Below are positions 20,092 to 31,182 of a DNA stretch of 64,000 nt, piece after piece (the first letter of the stretch is position 1; the number at the start of each line of letters is the position of its first letter). A program made the translations under genes and the position numbers. Source of the stretch: Picochlorum sp. 'celeri' (lineage: Eukaryota; Chlorophyta; Trebouxiophyceae); contig JAACMV010000018.1 of assembly GCA_010909725.1 (NCBI GenBank), forward strand, positions 124,001 through 188,000, given 5' to 3'. The notes below the pieces were generated by a model. It saw only the letters and a list, made by a program, of their open reading frames with translations, was not told where the DNA came from and searched no databases.

Positions 20092-23000
20092 ATGACTTCC
20101 TATTGGCCGCCATTTAAGGATTTATACACATATATCGACCATCTAAAGGTTGAAATAGGGAGCAGTGCGGTAGGAGGAGTCACGGATGAATTGAAAGAGT
20201 TTTTGGACTTGTACAAGCCTTGGCTGGTTCTGGGGCTGGCAGGATTCAAGCAAAGATCTGGGGATGACATCGATGCTGTACAGTCCATTCAGATTCCTGT
20301 GTTTGTTCGCGATTCTCTCAGTGGATTTGTTCGATCTGATGGGACGAAAGAGGTGACGATTGATTCGAAAATGAGGCTGGCTGCCAAGGAGCTGAGCATG
20401 TATTTGGACATGGATGGTCATCAGGCGCTGTATTTGGTGCATCTATGGATGGAAGAATCCGTATTTGATGGTTCGGGGAGGAAAAGGCAGCGCGAGACTG
20501 TGCTGTCGGAGGATGGGCATGTAACAATGCAGCAATTAGCAAGCATGTCTCAAATGTACTGCGATGAGCGTCTGAATTTATTGAGGTCTTTGGAAGATAT
20601 CCTGTGGATTGGAGAAGAGACGGTAGAATCTTCTGTGAGAGATACAATAGAAGGGTTGATTGAGGATATGTTGAAGGCTGAGAAAGATACTGAGCAGGTG
20701 ACTGTATCGGCCTTGGCACAAAGTTTGAACACAAGGGACTCACCAGCTCATAAAGCTATTATTATGGGTAAAGGAAAAGATTATTCCTTGTACAATTGGG
20801 CTGAAATTGTTGTTCAGGGAAAAGAGGCTGAATGTACTAGATTGGTGAGCATATTGATGCTCTTGTATTATAGACCGAGAAAACAGTGCACAGCAGACCG
20901 ATTTGTGGAATTGCTGGGTATGTTCCGGCAGCATCTTCAACACACCGGTTCATCAAAGGGCCATAAAAATTTTCAGAAATTGGTCCGTGTACACTCTCTT
21001 ATTCGTATCTATGTGTGTGGAAGATTAACAAGCCTTTCTTTGATGCTTGCAGGGTATGCTGTTGTTGCTGGAAATACTAGTACTTGACATAAATACTCCG
21101 CTGCGACAGGTAGCTGAGGGCAAAACGGTCTCGGAGGAAAGTTACGCATTCTTAAGAAAGAGTATTTTGGACAGTATTACGGATGAAATTGAAATGATTG
21201 CACAATCAGGGCATAGCTTGTCGAGTCCCTTGGTTCTGACATGGGCAGCCATTTTGATCATTCTTGCACAAGATTCGCATACAGGAACGCGTTTAGCTAG
21301 CTTAGTTCAAGACCAAGAGCCTTTATATGGCTACAAGATGATCATGGATTTGCCGGATGTGCAGCAGAGTACAGCAAAGCAGTTGAATGGCTTCATTGTA
21401 TATCATGCCATTGCCCTGCTGCTGGCTGCTTTTGGATTGGAGCCTACTCGTATGCCCGAAAATAGAACGAATATTCTTATCGATCTATTTTGTATGCTTT
21501 TCGAGCAAAATTCTGTGCGCGAGACGTTCCTATTCAACTTGGAAGATGCGCTGTCACAGCCCACATTGAAGTTCATGGATGCATGTGCCACGTTTTTTCC
21601 AGCAAAGCCTAGCCATGTACTGAGAATATTATCGGCACTTTGTTCATCTCATGAAGGTTCTATGTTCTCCAATTTATACCTTGAGAAACTCCATCACCTG
21701 ACTCTGGAGCATCCGCGCAATGAATTTTCAATGCTGGATTTCAAAGGCGATGCTGTTGTTGAAGCCAAGTTGGAGATTCCTGTGAGAGGCACGCGCATGA
21801 TGATTCCTAAAGGCACTGTCGGTAAACAGGTACTGGAAAAAAGTATTCTACAAAAAGCTACTGGGTCAGATATGGACTCAGAATATATTGCCTGGAACAT
21901 AACTGTTGATATAGATCAGGTCAGCCTCATCTTGCTGGCACGGCTACTTTCAGGGCTTGAATCTATGCGTAATACTGCATTAACATCTTGCAGTTTTCTG
22001 CTATCGGAAATTGAGGTCATACTTCAATTTTACGAATCTCTTTGCTCTAGTAACGATTTGATGGTGCTGGATGTTATGAATCTACAGATATCAATGGATG
22101 GCTCCACCTCCGTAGACATGATATCGATTCTTGGGACTTGCATTTCTAGGCTACTCACGGAACCTGGCAACGTTCATGAAGGTACAGCAAGCATCCATGG
22201 CTTGCTATCTTTGTGTTTCAAGATGTGCTCATACTTTGCCCCATACTGTCCTAGCAGAATTTGCAATATTCTTATGAGTGGCTTGGGAGTGTCCGTAGTC
22301 CAGCTCAAGCTTTCAAGACATATGGCTCAAAGCGAAATGTCGTTGCCTCTGTGGGATAAACTGATGAGTGCATGGGTGGATGGAAAACCTAGGGCATATG
22401 AGTCAGTGCTGTCATTGTTTCATCTGTTAGTTGTGTTCCTCCAGACCTCATATGGACCAAAAGACAACATTCTCCTATTATCACTAAATATTACACAGCT
22501 TGCAATACCTTACATAGCTTGTCAGTCAGGAAGCGAGGAGAAATGGAACTTGTCAGCTGCATGTCTTACAATCGTTCGACATTCCTTGCTGATAGAAAAA
22601 GAGGAGAAATATGACGAACTTTTTGGACTCGAGAAGGAGATTTTGAAAATGATATACCCACTTCTTCCTCCAGATGCGAAAACAATTCAGCACGATAGAG
22701 AGCACCAATCTGAGGCAGAAGCAATTGAAAAATGCTGTGTCAAATGGCTGCGGCTCATGCCAGTCCTTCTCTCTGCTTCAAAGTCTGATAATTTGATGCA
22801 GGTATACTCCGAAGAAGAGTTCGAGGCAGGGAAAAGGTTCAATGAAGAGTATCTATTCAATTCTAGAGATGGCGTGACGCCTTCTCCAGCAGCTACTCTT
22901 TTATCATACCTCTCATACCCATATTTCAGTTCTGAGGATAGAGCAGCAGTGGTGAGGAGCATGGCTCATTTGCTGAGCTATGACAGCAAAGTACCAGTAA

Positions 23001-25810
23001 CAGCATTTCTTCCAAAAGATGGAGCACGATTGTCGCTACTTGAGTCATGCATGGTTATTGTGAATGCAGTCAATGCAGAAAATCCCAGCGGAATAGAATC
23101 ACTGTTTGGTGCAGCTTGTGATGTCCTGTGTATGGCAGTTTCATATCATCCCACTTTGGCAGTTCTGTTGCTGCCTGAAACTTCAGAAGAGAATTTGAAC
23201 AAAGCACCCTGTAGTTGTACCGATCACATTTTGAAATTCGCAGAGAAAGCTGACATTTTATATTCCTCTCATCCCCGCCGCTTGGACAAAGTTCTTGATG
23301 TGATATGTGCAGCTATTACCAGCAAGACTTTGCGAAATGGTGTAGTATCAGGAATATTGATGAATGAATCGATCTGGAATTCATTCATGAAAACTCTAGA
23401 AAACGCCTCCCAGAACGATGTGCAATCTGCACTTGAGGCTGAACAATCTGTGGAAAATGCCATCCACCAATTGAATATCGAGATGAAAATCATGGACATA
23501 TTTGTAGCGGCAGTTTGTTCAGGATTGATTCCGTCAGAAACGGATCAAAATCCTTGGAGTGTCGTAGATGCTCCCATAGAATCACATTTCACTCGTCTAG
23601 CCGGCAAGTTGCTGCAGAGATATTGCAATGGCCTTGGAAGCATACCTCTTTGGATTGAAATGCTCAAAGCTCGCCAGCTTGCGGCCATTTCCGGTATAAA
23701 AGCTTTATATTACTCATTTTCAAATGAAGGTCTGCGTAAAACTCTAGCTTTTGAAGAGAGTTCGTTGATTGCAAAGCTTGTTTCCACCAGTGCTGGTGTA
23801 GAGGAGGTTGGCCATCTTCAGGACATGGATACTCTCTGCTCAGATCTGCTCCAAAAGACAATAGCACTGGACGAGACGCAATACTCGGAACCTTTAATTT
23901 CGATATCAAACATTTTTCTTGGGCCTGTTTTGAGACGGAGTCCTGACAGTTTGGGAGAAGATGAACTTTCCTTGGAGCCAGAGTGTCTACCCAAAAGGAT
24001 TGGCAGCGCGTGGAGTAAATTAATAGAGGAATGTTCAGGCCTTGAGGCTCAAATGTCTCATTTGAGAAATATTATTTCACTTGAGCAATCTCTTTGTGAA
24101 TGTTTGCGATCATTGGATTCGTTCTTTGCAGTTGTGTTCAAACGCTGGCCAGATTTACTTCCAAAGGAGGTGGAGTTGGACACTTTGGTGAAATTGCTCG
24201 GTCTAATTCTGCAGGATCAGTCTGAGAAAGAAGAAATCTTAAAGCCTAAACAAGACACAATCATGCGCATAGGTACAAGCGTCTCGAATATATCTCTGGT
24301 CTATTCTAAGGCAGCACAAGTCATTCATCTGGATGAAGAGGATTTCTTCAACATGGTGGGGTCATGGGCAGATAAAGAGCTTGCATTCTCTGGGGATGGC
24401 TATTCACTTTGCTCATCAATTCTAGCAAATTTAATCGCCGTGGGCATTAATATCAGTTCGCGGTCATATGGCAAAGGCAGTGACACGGGGGATGCTTGTG
24501 CAAACTTGTTGCCCAAACTATTGGTTCTGAGCAGTCATTCTTCTTCTAAGATAGCCTGTCCCGCATCCTCACTATGTATGCATCTCATGCATTCACGTGT
24601 GACAGCAGATATATGGGAGGATTTTGTGGAAAATTTCATGGTCATTGAAACTCTCAACTCCATATTTGATATCCTCGGGGCCTCTGATAATACCAGTACA
24701 ATCATACATGAGCAAACCTTACGAATGAAATCCATGCTGCTTCTGGCCTCACAAATAGTGACGTCAAGTCGACAAGGGGCGGAATCTTTGGTGTCAAAAG
24801 GTATTTGTGATGCTCTCATATCAATATGCTATTGGCTATCAGACAGTCTGCCAAGCCATGGCTTGGTGCGAGACAAGGTTCCAAGCAGCCCCAAACCAAG
24901 CGAGGATACAGTGGAACTGGGAGGAAGATACCTGGACAATGGTGAACGATTTGAAGGCCACGAAGTCTGGTGTAACGTTTTGCTTCTTTGCTCCCTTCTC
25001 TGGACAGCTCTACCAGGGCACAGGAAGGTGCAATCGCTGCTGCTTCGGATAGCTGTCATCATGTCTGATCGTTTGACCATTGCCTTGGCACCACCAAACG
25101 GAGAGAATCAATTCCTGACGCACGCGTATGTTGAAGAGGGAAGATCAGCCATCGCTTTTATTTCTACAATGGCACGATTTGAAGGCGAATGGCTTGCCAA
25201 CCAGCCAGATATGATGACACGTATGAGGCAAGCCACAGCCAAATTCTTAGAGTTCATTGCAGACGTGAATGATACCACGCTGTGCGCTGCCGTGTCCAAT
25301 AGAGAAATCAAACAAAACGCAGTGGTTCTCCTGGATAATAAATTGTCTCATATGTTGAACTTGCAAGTTCAAGATCTGAACATGATCCACTCTGGGCTTG
25401 GGACAAGAGCATCCGAGGGATGCTCAAAACTCACATTGTTCTCCTTTGACGTTGCAGTAGAAACGTACTCAATGGTTAAACATGCTTTGGATTTCCAAAT
25501 CAGATCATCTCCAGAGATAAGCGAGGCAGAGATATCGTTATTGAGGGACACTTGGGTGTCTGGGATGGTCTTGGAAGGCTTGGTAACTCGTGTTGCGTCA
25601 AGTCTAGCGGACGTTCTGGAGGAAAAATCCCGTCTTTTGGATTCAAAGTCAATCCAAAAAGCTCAGATAAATTCATTGGTAGAGAAATGTGTCGCAATAA
25701 TCGAAAATGGGCAAGGGTTACTGGAGAGAATGTCTCATAAAATTCCACCCCAGCTCAAGCAAGAAATTGCATCAATATGTGAAAAAGCACAAATGCATGA
25801 TATTGATTAA
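20092..25810 (+). CDS. NUP188: Nup188/Nup205-family nucleoporin (Nup188-like)
   Basis: Two exons, 20092-20988 (or -20982) and 21053-25810, separated by a ~64-nt phase-0 intron, give about 1,884 residues. The start has an ideal context (gccaccATGa). The donor is ambiguous between GTCCGT at 20983 and GTACAC at 20989; both keep frame. The protein is an almost entirely alpha-helical solenoid without signal peptide or membrane segment. The size, the segment SSPLVLTWAAILIILAQ and the overall layout match Nup188, an inner-ring scaffold nucleoporin that binds Nic96/Nup93. Nup205 is the alternative member of the same fold family. Sequence conservation in this family is low, so the assignment rests on length, helical pattern and short motifs. 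Confidence 0.68.
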
Positions 25811-25862
25811 ATATAGTATATTGACATAGTAATCGTGGTATCATGAGTTGATTAGAAAAGTA

Positions 25863-26675
25863 TCAAGATGACATGGCATCCCTGATTCGGGCTCCATTTT
25901 TCATTATCCTCCAAGCAGCCATTGCTGCAGCAAAACCAGAGTCAATATTCACAACGGTAACCCCGGGAGCAGACGATGTCAACGCTGCCATCAATGGTGT
26001 CAATCCATTCATAGATGCACCATATCCTGTCGAGGTAGGAAGTGAGATGACGGGGCATTCGACCATACCAGCCACAACACTGGCAACCCCTCCGTCCATT
26101 CCAGTGACACAGATGACAACATCTGCCGCTCGTACAGCATCTAAATTTTCAACAACACGATGCATACCCATTACACCTGCATCTGGTAGTTTAAAGCAGT
26201 AGCATCCAGTAGCTTGGAGCATCACCCTGCATTCCTCAATGACGTGAGGATTTGCAGTTCCCGCAGTAATCAAGGCAACCGTCCCTGGCAGCTTTTTCCT
26301 CGCCACTGTCGATAATTTGAGCGTCAAAGATGCACCAGTGCTGTTATACTCGCACTCTGGAAGTATCTTCTGAACCTCGGACGCGATATGTGAGCTAACC
26401 CTGGTAGCAGCTGCCATGCCCTGGCGACGTGCAATCTTCTGAAGGCTCTCTGCAATCTGAGATGCAGTCTTTCCCTCCCCCCACACAACCTCAGGAAAAT
26501 TAGCTTGGAGAACAGCAGTGTCATTTTGAGATGCTTCTGCACCAGCCGGAGCAATGCTTGCGAGCTGCGCCGTTGCTTCCTGCACAGTCACAGATCCGGT
26601 GGCAACAGCATTCAGCAATGCTGCAAGCTCGGCCTGTCCTGAACCCATATCAGCGTTATTTCCTGCAACCATCAT
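25863..26675 (-). CDS. LarB homologue (nickel-pincer cofactor biosynthesis family)
   Basis: 270 residues from the ATG at 26673-26675. An upstream exon is possible because the first codons (ATGATGGTTGCAG) also look like a splice acceptor. N-terminal ELAALLNAVATGSVTVQEA matches the helical start of LarB. Then come VVWGEGKTASQIAES, a PurE-like nucleotide-binding region (ALITAGTANPHVIEE, DAGVMGMHRV, VTGMDGGVASVVAGM), PTSTGYGASMNGL and VVNIDSGFAAAMAA. Bacterial LarB carboxylates and hydrolyses nicotinic acid adenine dinucleotide in making the pincer cofactor of lactate racemase. The Cys expected in the NSCA-G motif is Ser here (TSSAPG, TCT at 25971-25973). No larE or larC is nearby. The product is probably organellar or cytosolic; function is uncertain. 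Confidence 0.82.
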   Translation of the reverse strand: MMVAGNNADMGSGQAELAALLNAVATGSVTVQEATAQLASIAPAGAEASQNDTAVLQANFPEVVWGEGKTASQIAESLQKIARRQGMAAATRVSSHIASEVQKILPECEYNSTGASLTLKLSTVARKKLPGTVALITAGTANPHVIEECRVMLQATGCYCFKLPDAGVMGMHRVVENLDAVRAADVVICVTGMDGGVASVVAGMVECPVISLPTSTGYGASMNGLTPLMAALTSSAPGVTVVNIDSGFAAAMAAWRIMKNGARIRDAMSS

Positions 26676-27250
26676 ATACGGCGATAATCAGACTACAAAA
26701 GAGAGACTGGGCGAGAATCGCGAGCCTCTTCTCAAAGGAAGAAGAAGAACGCTCGACCTTCGACTCAGAACAGTTCCATCAACCTCGTCGTACCTGCTCG
26801 ACAAGTCACCAAGTTTGATGCGCGGAAACTTCGATTCGATGCCACATTATTGGCACATTTTCCATATATAAGAGGTTTTGTCCCCAATGCATGGCTCATT
26901 GTAACCATCCTTCAAGTAGGGCGAATATTGCTGTAGGGCAAAGCGCAATCGAGGGACAACTTGCAGGTGCAATCTAAATCAGAATGCACCGTGTTTATCC
27001 TAAATTAAAATTCTCTATATACATATATGGCCAGATCCGAGCCGATCATGTGATTTAATATCAGATCAGATGGCAGACCAATGGTCTGCAGACGTGCAGC
27101 AGCATCTGACCGGTCAACAAATGCATGCAGAATGCATTCTCCCATGAAGGGAGTTAAAGAGACCCAGGTATCCATTACATTGACAATTTAATATATAATT
27201 GTACAGTTTCAAGTAGTATTGGTTGCAGAACTCACCTCTCACGTGCAGCC
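26676..27250. other. Divergent promoter region, LarB / ABCF4
   Basis: 575 bp between divergent starts. It contains a small inverted repeat GCAGACC-AAT-GGTCTGC at 27073-27089 and a palindromic GAATGCATTC near 27130. No coding region is supported. Confidence 0.45.
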
Positions 27251-29443
27251 ATGGCCGTCGCCGAAGATAAGAAGAAAAAGAAGAAGAGCAGCAAGTCTTC
27301 AAAGGATGCAGAGAATGGAGACTTGAAGGTTAAGAAAGAGAAGAAGGAAAAGAAGGAAAAGAAACGAGAGGAGAAGAAAGCACCACCAAAGCCAGAGGCT
27401 CAACAGAAACCAAAGCCAAAGCCTAGAAGAACGATTCAGACGTTTGACGACGATTCAAATAAAAAGAAGAGTTCATATTTAGGCGATATTGATCTTCCAT
27501 CGAGTGATTCGGAGGGATCTGATGAAGAGCAGGAGGTTGAGAGGCAAGTTGACCAGCACAAGGAGGTTTTCTTGGCGAGAAGCACTGCCAAAGAGTCGAA
27601 AAAGTTGGCTGATAAGGAAAGGAAAATGATGGAAAAGGCTGCTGCTGCAAAGGCGGAAGCTCTCAGGGATGATGATAATGTATTTGATGTGTCCTATGAG
27701 CAGACTGGGGATGGCGATTCTACCTTATCTGCTACGGATATCAAGGTGCATAATATGACCATTCGAGCAAAGGGGAAGATATTGTTGGAGAATACTACAT
27801 TGACAATCGCTGCAGGTAGGCGATACGGTCTGGTGGGACCAAACGGGAAGGGTAAATCTACTGTTATGAGAATGATTGCCAGAAGGCAGATCCCTGTTCC
27901 TGAGAACCTGGATGTTCTGCTTGTGGAGCAAGAGGTTGTTGGAACAGACGATTCAGCTTTGGCATCTGTCGTGGCAGCAGATGTTGAGTTGATGAACCTG
28001 AGGAAAGAGGAGGCAGAGCTGAATGAAAACCTGTCAGGTCTGGAGCTGGATGACAAAGCAGGGGACGAGGAGGATGAGATTGGAAGCCGGCTTAACGAGA
28101 TCTATGAACGCATGAATGAGCTAGGAGGAGCATCGGCGGAAGCGAGAGCATCCAAGATTCTACATGGTTTGGGTTTCAATGAAGAGATGCAAAAGAGATC
28201 CACAAATCTTTTCAGTGGTGGATGGAGAATGAGAATCTCCCTGGCACGAGCTTTGTACATCCAGCCAACCGTTCTGCTATTGGATGAGCCCACAAATCAT
28301 TTGGATCTGAGGGCAGTATTGTGGCTGGAAGAGTATCTAACACGATGGAAAAAGACCCTGGTTGTGGTATCACATGACCGCGACTTTTTAAATTCCATCA
28401 CCACAGACATCATTCATTTGCATGATGAAAAACTCCATTACTATAGAGGAAACTTTGCGCAGTTTGAGGAAATGTACGAGCAGAAGAGAAGGGAGATGAA
28501 CAAAGAATACGAGAAGTATCAGAAACAACTCCGAGCTGCTAAGAAGAGTGGATCCAAAGATAAAGCGGACAAGGTCGCCAAGGATGCAAAGCAAAAAGCC
28601 AAGCAAAAGGGCAAGAAGGGTCACCAGGGTCCTGCAGAGAACGAGGCTTCTGCCGCTCCTCGTCAATGGAATGATTACACAGTCAAGTTTGAATTCCCAG
28701 AGCCTACTGAGCTCACGCCTCCATTATTGCAGCTGATGGACGCATCATTCAAATATCCAGGAAGAGAGGACTTTGGACTGAAAGATTTGAATATTGGCAT
28801 TGATATGGGCTCCCGTGTAGCCATTGTAGGCCCAAATGGTGCTGGTAAAACAACCCTGATGAATCTTTTGGCAGGCGACCTTGAACCCACAGATGGAGAT
28901 CAGCGTAAAAGCCATAAACTTAGAATCGGTAGATATAATCAGCACTTTGTTGATGCACTGGCGTTCGATGTTTCGCCAGTAGAGTACTTGCAAGGCATCT
29001 CAGGACTCCGTCCAGAAGAAATTAGAGCCAAACTTGGTAAATTCGGTCTCTCTGGGCACCATCATTTGCAACCAATCTGCAAACTCTCAGGAGGTCAGAA
29101 AGCACGTGTTGTATTTGCGGCAATCGCCTTATCCAACCCTCATATCCTGTTGCTGGATGAACCCACAAACCATTTGGATATGCAGTCTATTGATGCCCTG
29201 GCAGATGCCCTTGAGGAATTCGAGGGAGGCGTTGTGATCATTTCTCACGACTCCAAACTCCTATCACGCGTATGCGATGACGCAGAGCGATCAGAGGTGT
29301 GGATCGTGGAAGATGGTCAGGTGGCAGAGTATGACGGCTACTTTGAGGACTACAAGGATGAATTGATTGCTGAAATTGCCGCAGATTTGGATGAAGAGGA
29401 AAGAGAGGCAGAGGAAAGGAAAGCTGCTGGCCAAATGAAATAA
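27251..29443 (+). CDS. ABCF4: ABCF-type ATPase, plant ABCF4/GCN20 group
   Basis: 730 residues, no intron, start in context gccATGg. The first ~150 residues are very Lys/Glu-rich with acidic-Ser patches. Two ABC domains without membrane segments follow. Domain 1 has Walker A GPNGKGKST, signature FSGGWRMRISLA and Walker B LLLDEPTNHLD. A basic coiled-coil linker (YEKYQKQLRAAKKSG...) precedes domain 2, which has GPNGAGKTT, LSGGQKARVVFA and LLLDEPTNHLD. Both sites look catalytically complete. ABCF proteins act on ribosomes or on the eIF2 kinase Gcn2. The charged N-terminus and linker place this one with plant ABCF4 and animal ABCF1 rather than with Gcn20 itself. It is cytosolic. Confidence 0.9.
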   Translation: MAVAEDKKKKKKSSKSSKDAENGDLKVKKEKKEKKEKKREEKKAPPKPEAQQKPKPKPRRTIQTFDDDSNKKKSSYLGDIDLPSSDSEGSDEEQEVERQVDQHKEVFLARSTAKESKKLADKERKMMEKAAAAKAEALRDDDNVFDVSYEQTGDGDSTLSATDIKVHNMTIRAKGKILLENTTLTIAAGRRYGLVGPNGKGKSTVMRMIARRQIPVPENLDVLLVEQEVVGTDDSALASVVAADVELMNLRKEEAELNENLSGLELDDKAGDEEDEIGSRLNEIYERMNELGGASAEARASKILHGLGFNEEMQKRSTNLFSGGWRMRISLARALYIQPTVLLLDEPTNHLDLRAVLWLEEYLTRWKKTLVVVSHDRDFLNSITTDIIHLHDEKLHYYRGNFAQFEEMYEQKRREMNKEYEKYQKQLRAAKKSGSKDKADKVAKDAKQKAKQKGKKGHQGPAENEASAAPRQWNDYTVKFEFPEPTELTPPLLQLMDASFKYPGREDFGLKDLNIGIDMGSRVAIVGPNGAGKTTLMNLLAGDLEPTDGDQRKSHKLRIGRYNQHFVDALAFDVSPVEYLQGISGLRPEEIRAKLGKFGLSGHHHLQPICKLSGGQKARVVFAAIALSNPHILLLDEPTNHLDMQSIDALADALEEFEGGVVIISHDSKLLSRVCDDAERSEVWIVEDGQVAEYDGYFEDYKDELIAEIAADLDEEEREAEERKAAGQMK

Positions 29444-29632
29444 ACCTTCCACATGGTCAACTCCTCAGGTCAACGAAGGTGTCAGCCGCAAAGTGGCTCG
29501 CCCACCCACCACTGGAAGCGCGTTGTAGAGGTTGTTGCCAGATGAGATGGCGTCGATCCATCCATCAATCAATAGTTCGCTGGTCGCCATCCCTGCCAGA
29601 TATTTATCTGAATAATAATTGTAAAAATAATA

Positions 29633-30815
29633 ATGATGCGTAGTTCAGCTCTCCTTTTGATCGCGATTCTCGCGGGTGTGTCAGCAGAACGCAAGGTGCG
29701 TCGTGTCAACAACAAAGTGGCGGGAGGTGTCATTTCCCCCTGAATTGAGTCACATACAGATCAAGTTTTTATCTTTAATTTTTTGATCTCTTTCTGTATC
29801 ACTTTCTAGTGATTCAAGGGAAAGAATCCATTTGCACGGTGATTCTGTGATCACCTCGAAGGGTTGCTTGTATGGCCCTGGCTGATTCTGAGAGATCAAT
29901 TGCATCCAATGTTGTAAGTATTATTAAAAATTATTCTGACGATATTGTACGTATTTGTGTATGCAGTTGCTGCAGACTGAGTGTGGACCTCTGGTCGACG
30001 GGGTGATCAATCCCCCCGAGAACGCCGTCTTGTATCTCTCCGTTCGTGGAAAGGGTCAGATCACATACAAGTGTACCGAGGCTAACAAGCCAGTCGTGCT
30101 CTCTGAGAAGGGAGAATTCGCAGCCGATCCTGAGATTTCAGAGGGTTGGACTGCAGAGCTGGAGACTGTTGATGGAGCATTGCAGCTTACAACCACCAAC
30201 AGCAACCCAAAACCATCTGCCAAGAATACTCTCACACTTGGTGATCAGCCAGTCGTTAGACCAAGGGTCAATGGGGCACCAGATGCTCGCTGGGTCGTCG
30301 TCAGTAATGAAGGAAGCTCTGCAGCACAGGGAGGTATCCCAGGGAACAACTATGTCACTCGCACAGAGTCAGAAGGTGGAGCTCCACCAAGAACCTGCGA
30401 AGCTGGTGAAACTGTTGAAGAACCAGTCGAGGCTACTTATAACATCTACTCCTGCGACAGAGCTTACTTGGTCGGAGATGCTCCAGCCTCTGCCCCAACT
30501 GCAGATGAACCAGCAGCAGCACCAGTGACTGTAGATGTCCCAGAGCCATCCACAGAAGAGCCAGCAGCAGCACCAGTGACTGCTACAGTCCCAGAACCAA
30601 CCACAGAGGAACCAGCACCCTCACCAATCGTTGTTGTGCCAGCCCCAGAGCCAACTGTTGCACCAGTCCCTGTTCCATCTCCAACAGCAGTGCCACCAAG
30701 CCCAGTGCCAGTACCAGTTGCTGTTGCACCAGCTCCAGCACCAGCGTCTGCTGCCTCTAGCCTCTCTGTAGCTATCGCTTCCATCGCATCCCTTGTCGTT
30801 GCACTGTTTGCATAA
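29633..30815 (+). CDS. Secreted DUF3455 protein, Pro-rich linker, likely GPI-anchored (copy A)
   Basis: Two exons, 29633-29695 and 29967-30815, joined in phase 0 across a 271-nt intron (GTGCGT...TATGCAG), give 303 residues. Exon 1 is a signal peptide (MMRSSALLLIAILAGVSA). Exon 2 carries a DUF3455-like domain: a VRGKGQITYKC strand, WVVVSNEGSS, YVTRTESEGGAPPRTC and VEATYNIYSC. A ~95-residue Pro/Ala/Val/Thr/Glu linker follows, then a C-terminal hydrophobic tail (SSLSVAIASIASLVVALFA) with no charged residues after it, as in GPI-anchor signals. Four Cys in the domain could form disulfides. DUF3455 function is unknown. The next gene (31183) is a tandem paralogue with the same intron position. Confidence 0.75.
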
Positions 30816-31182
30816 GAAGAATCAATTACATATGACTTATACTTGGAAGACAGTATATGGGAGCCTTCTTGTGTAGAGAAGGGCATTGCATGTACACATC
30901 CGAGTGAAATTCAATTCTGTAAAGAATCCAATCACTAGTAGTCGCGTGGAGTCCACACACAGAAAACCCTAACATTAGGGTCCATGCCTGTGGGTGCGGG
31001 CGCCCTTGGATGTGACGCGAAGATCTATGCCCTCATTATACATGGCAGTCATGATACGAAAACGGCACATTCAGATTCCAATCATTTCATCAATTCTTTG
31101 TAAATACAGTAAACTATCTTTGTCAGAGAAGGATTCTGCCAAGATCGTCAGATACTGGTCTCCCGCAGCAAGATTTAAAACA
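30816..31182. other. Intergenic region between the tandem DUF3455 genes
   Basis: 367 bp. It contains a plant telo-box-like AAAACCCTAA at 30963-30972, which forms a small palindrome with TTAGGGT (30975-30981). It is presumably the terminator of copy A plus the promoter of copy B. Confidence 0.5.

Noticed and set aside
29811..29915. Possible middle exon in DUF3455 copy A (CTTTCTAG acceptor, GTAAGT donor)
   Set aside because: It begins with an in-frame stop in the required phase 0; direct joining of the two outer exons gives a complete protein equal in length to copy B.
30994..31182. Upstream in-frame extension of DUF3455 copy B exon 1
   Set aside because: The ATG at 31183 starts a normal signal peptide; the upstream part lacks features and would bury the signal.
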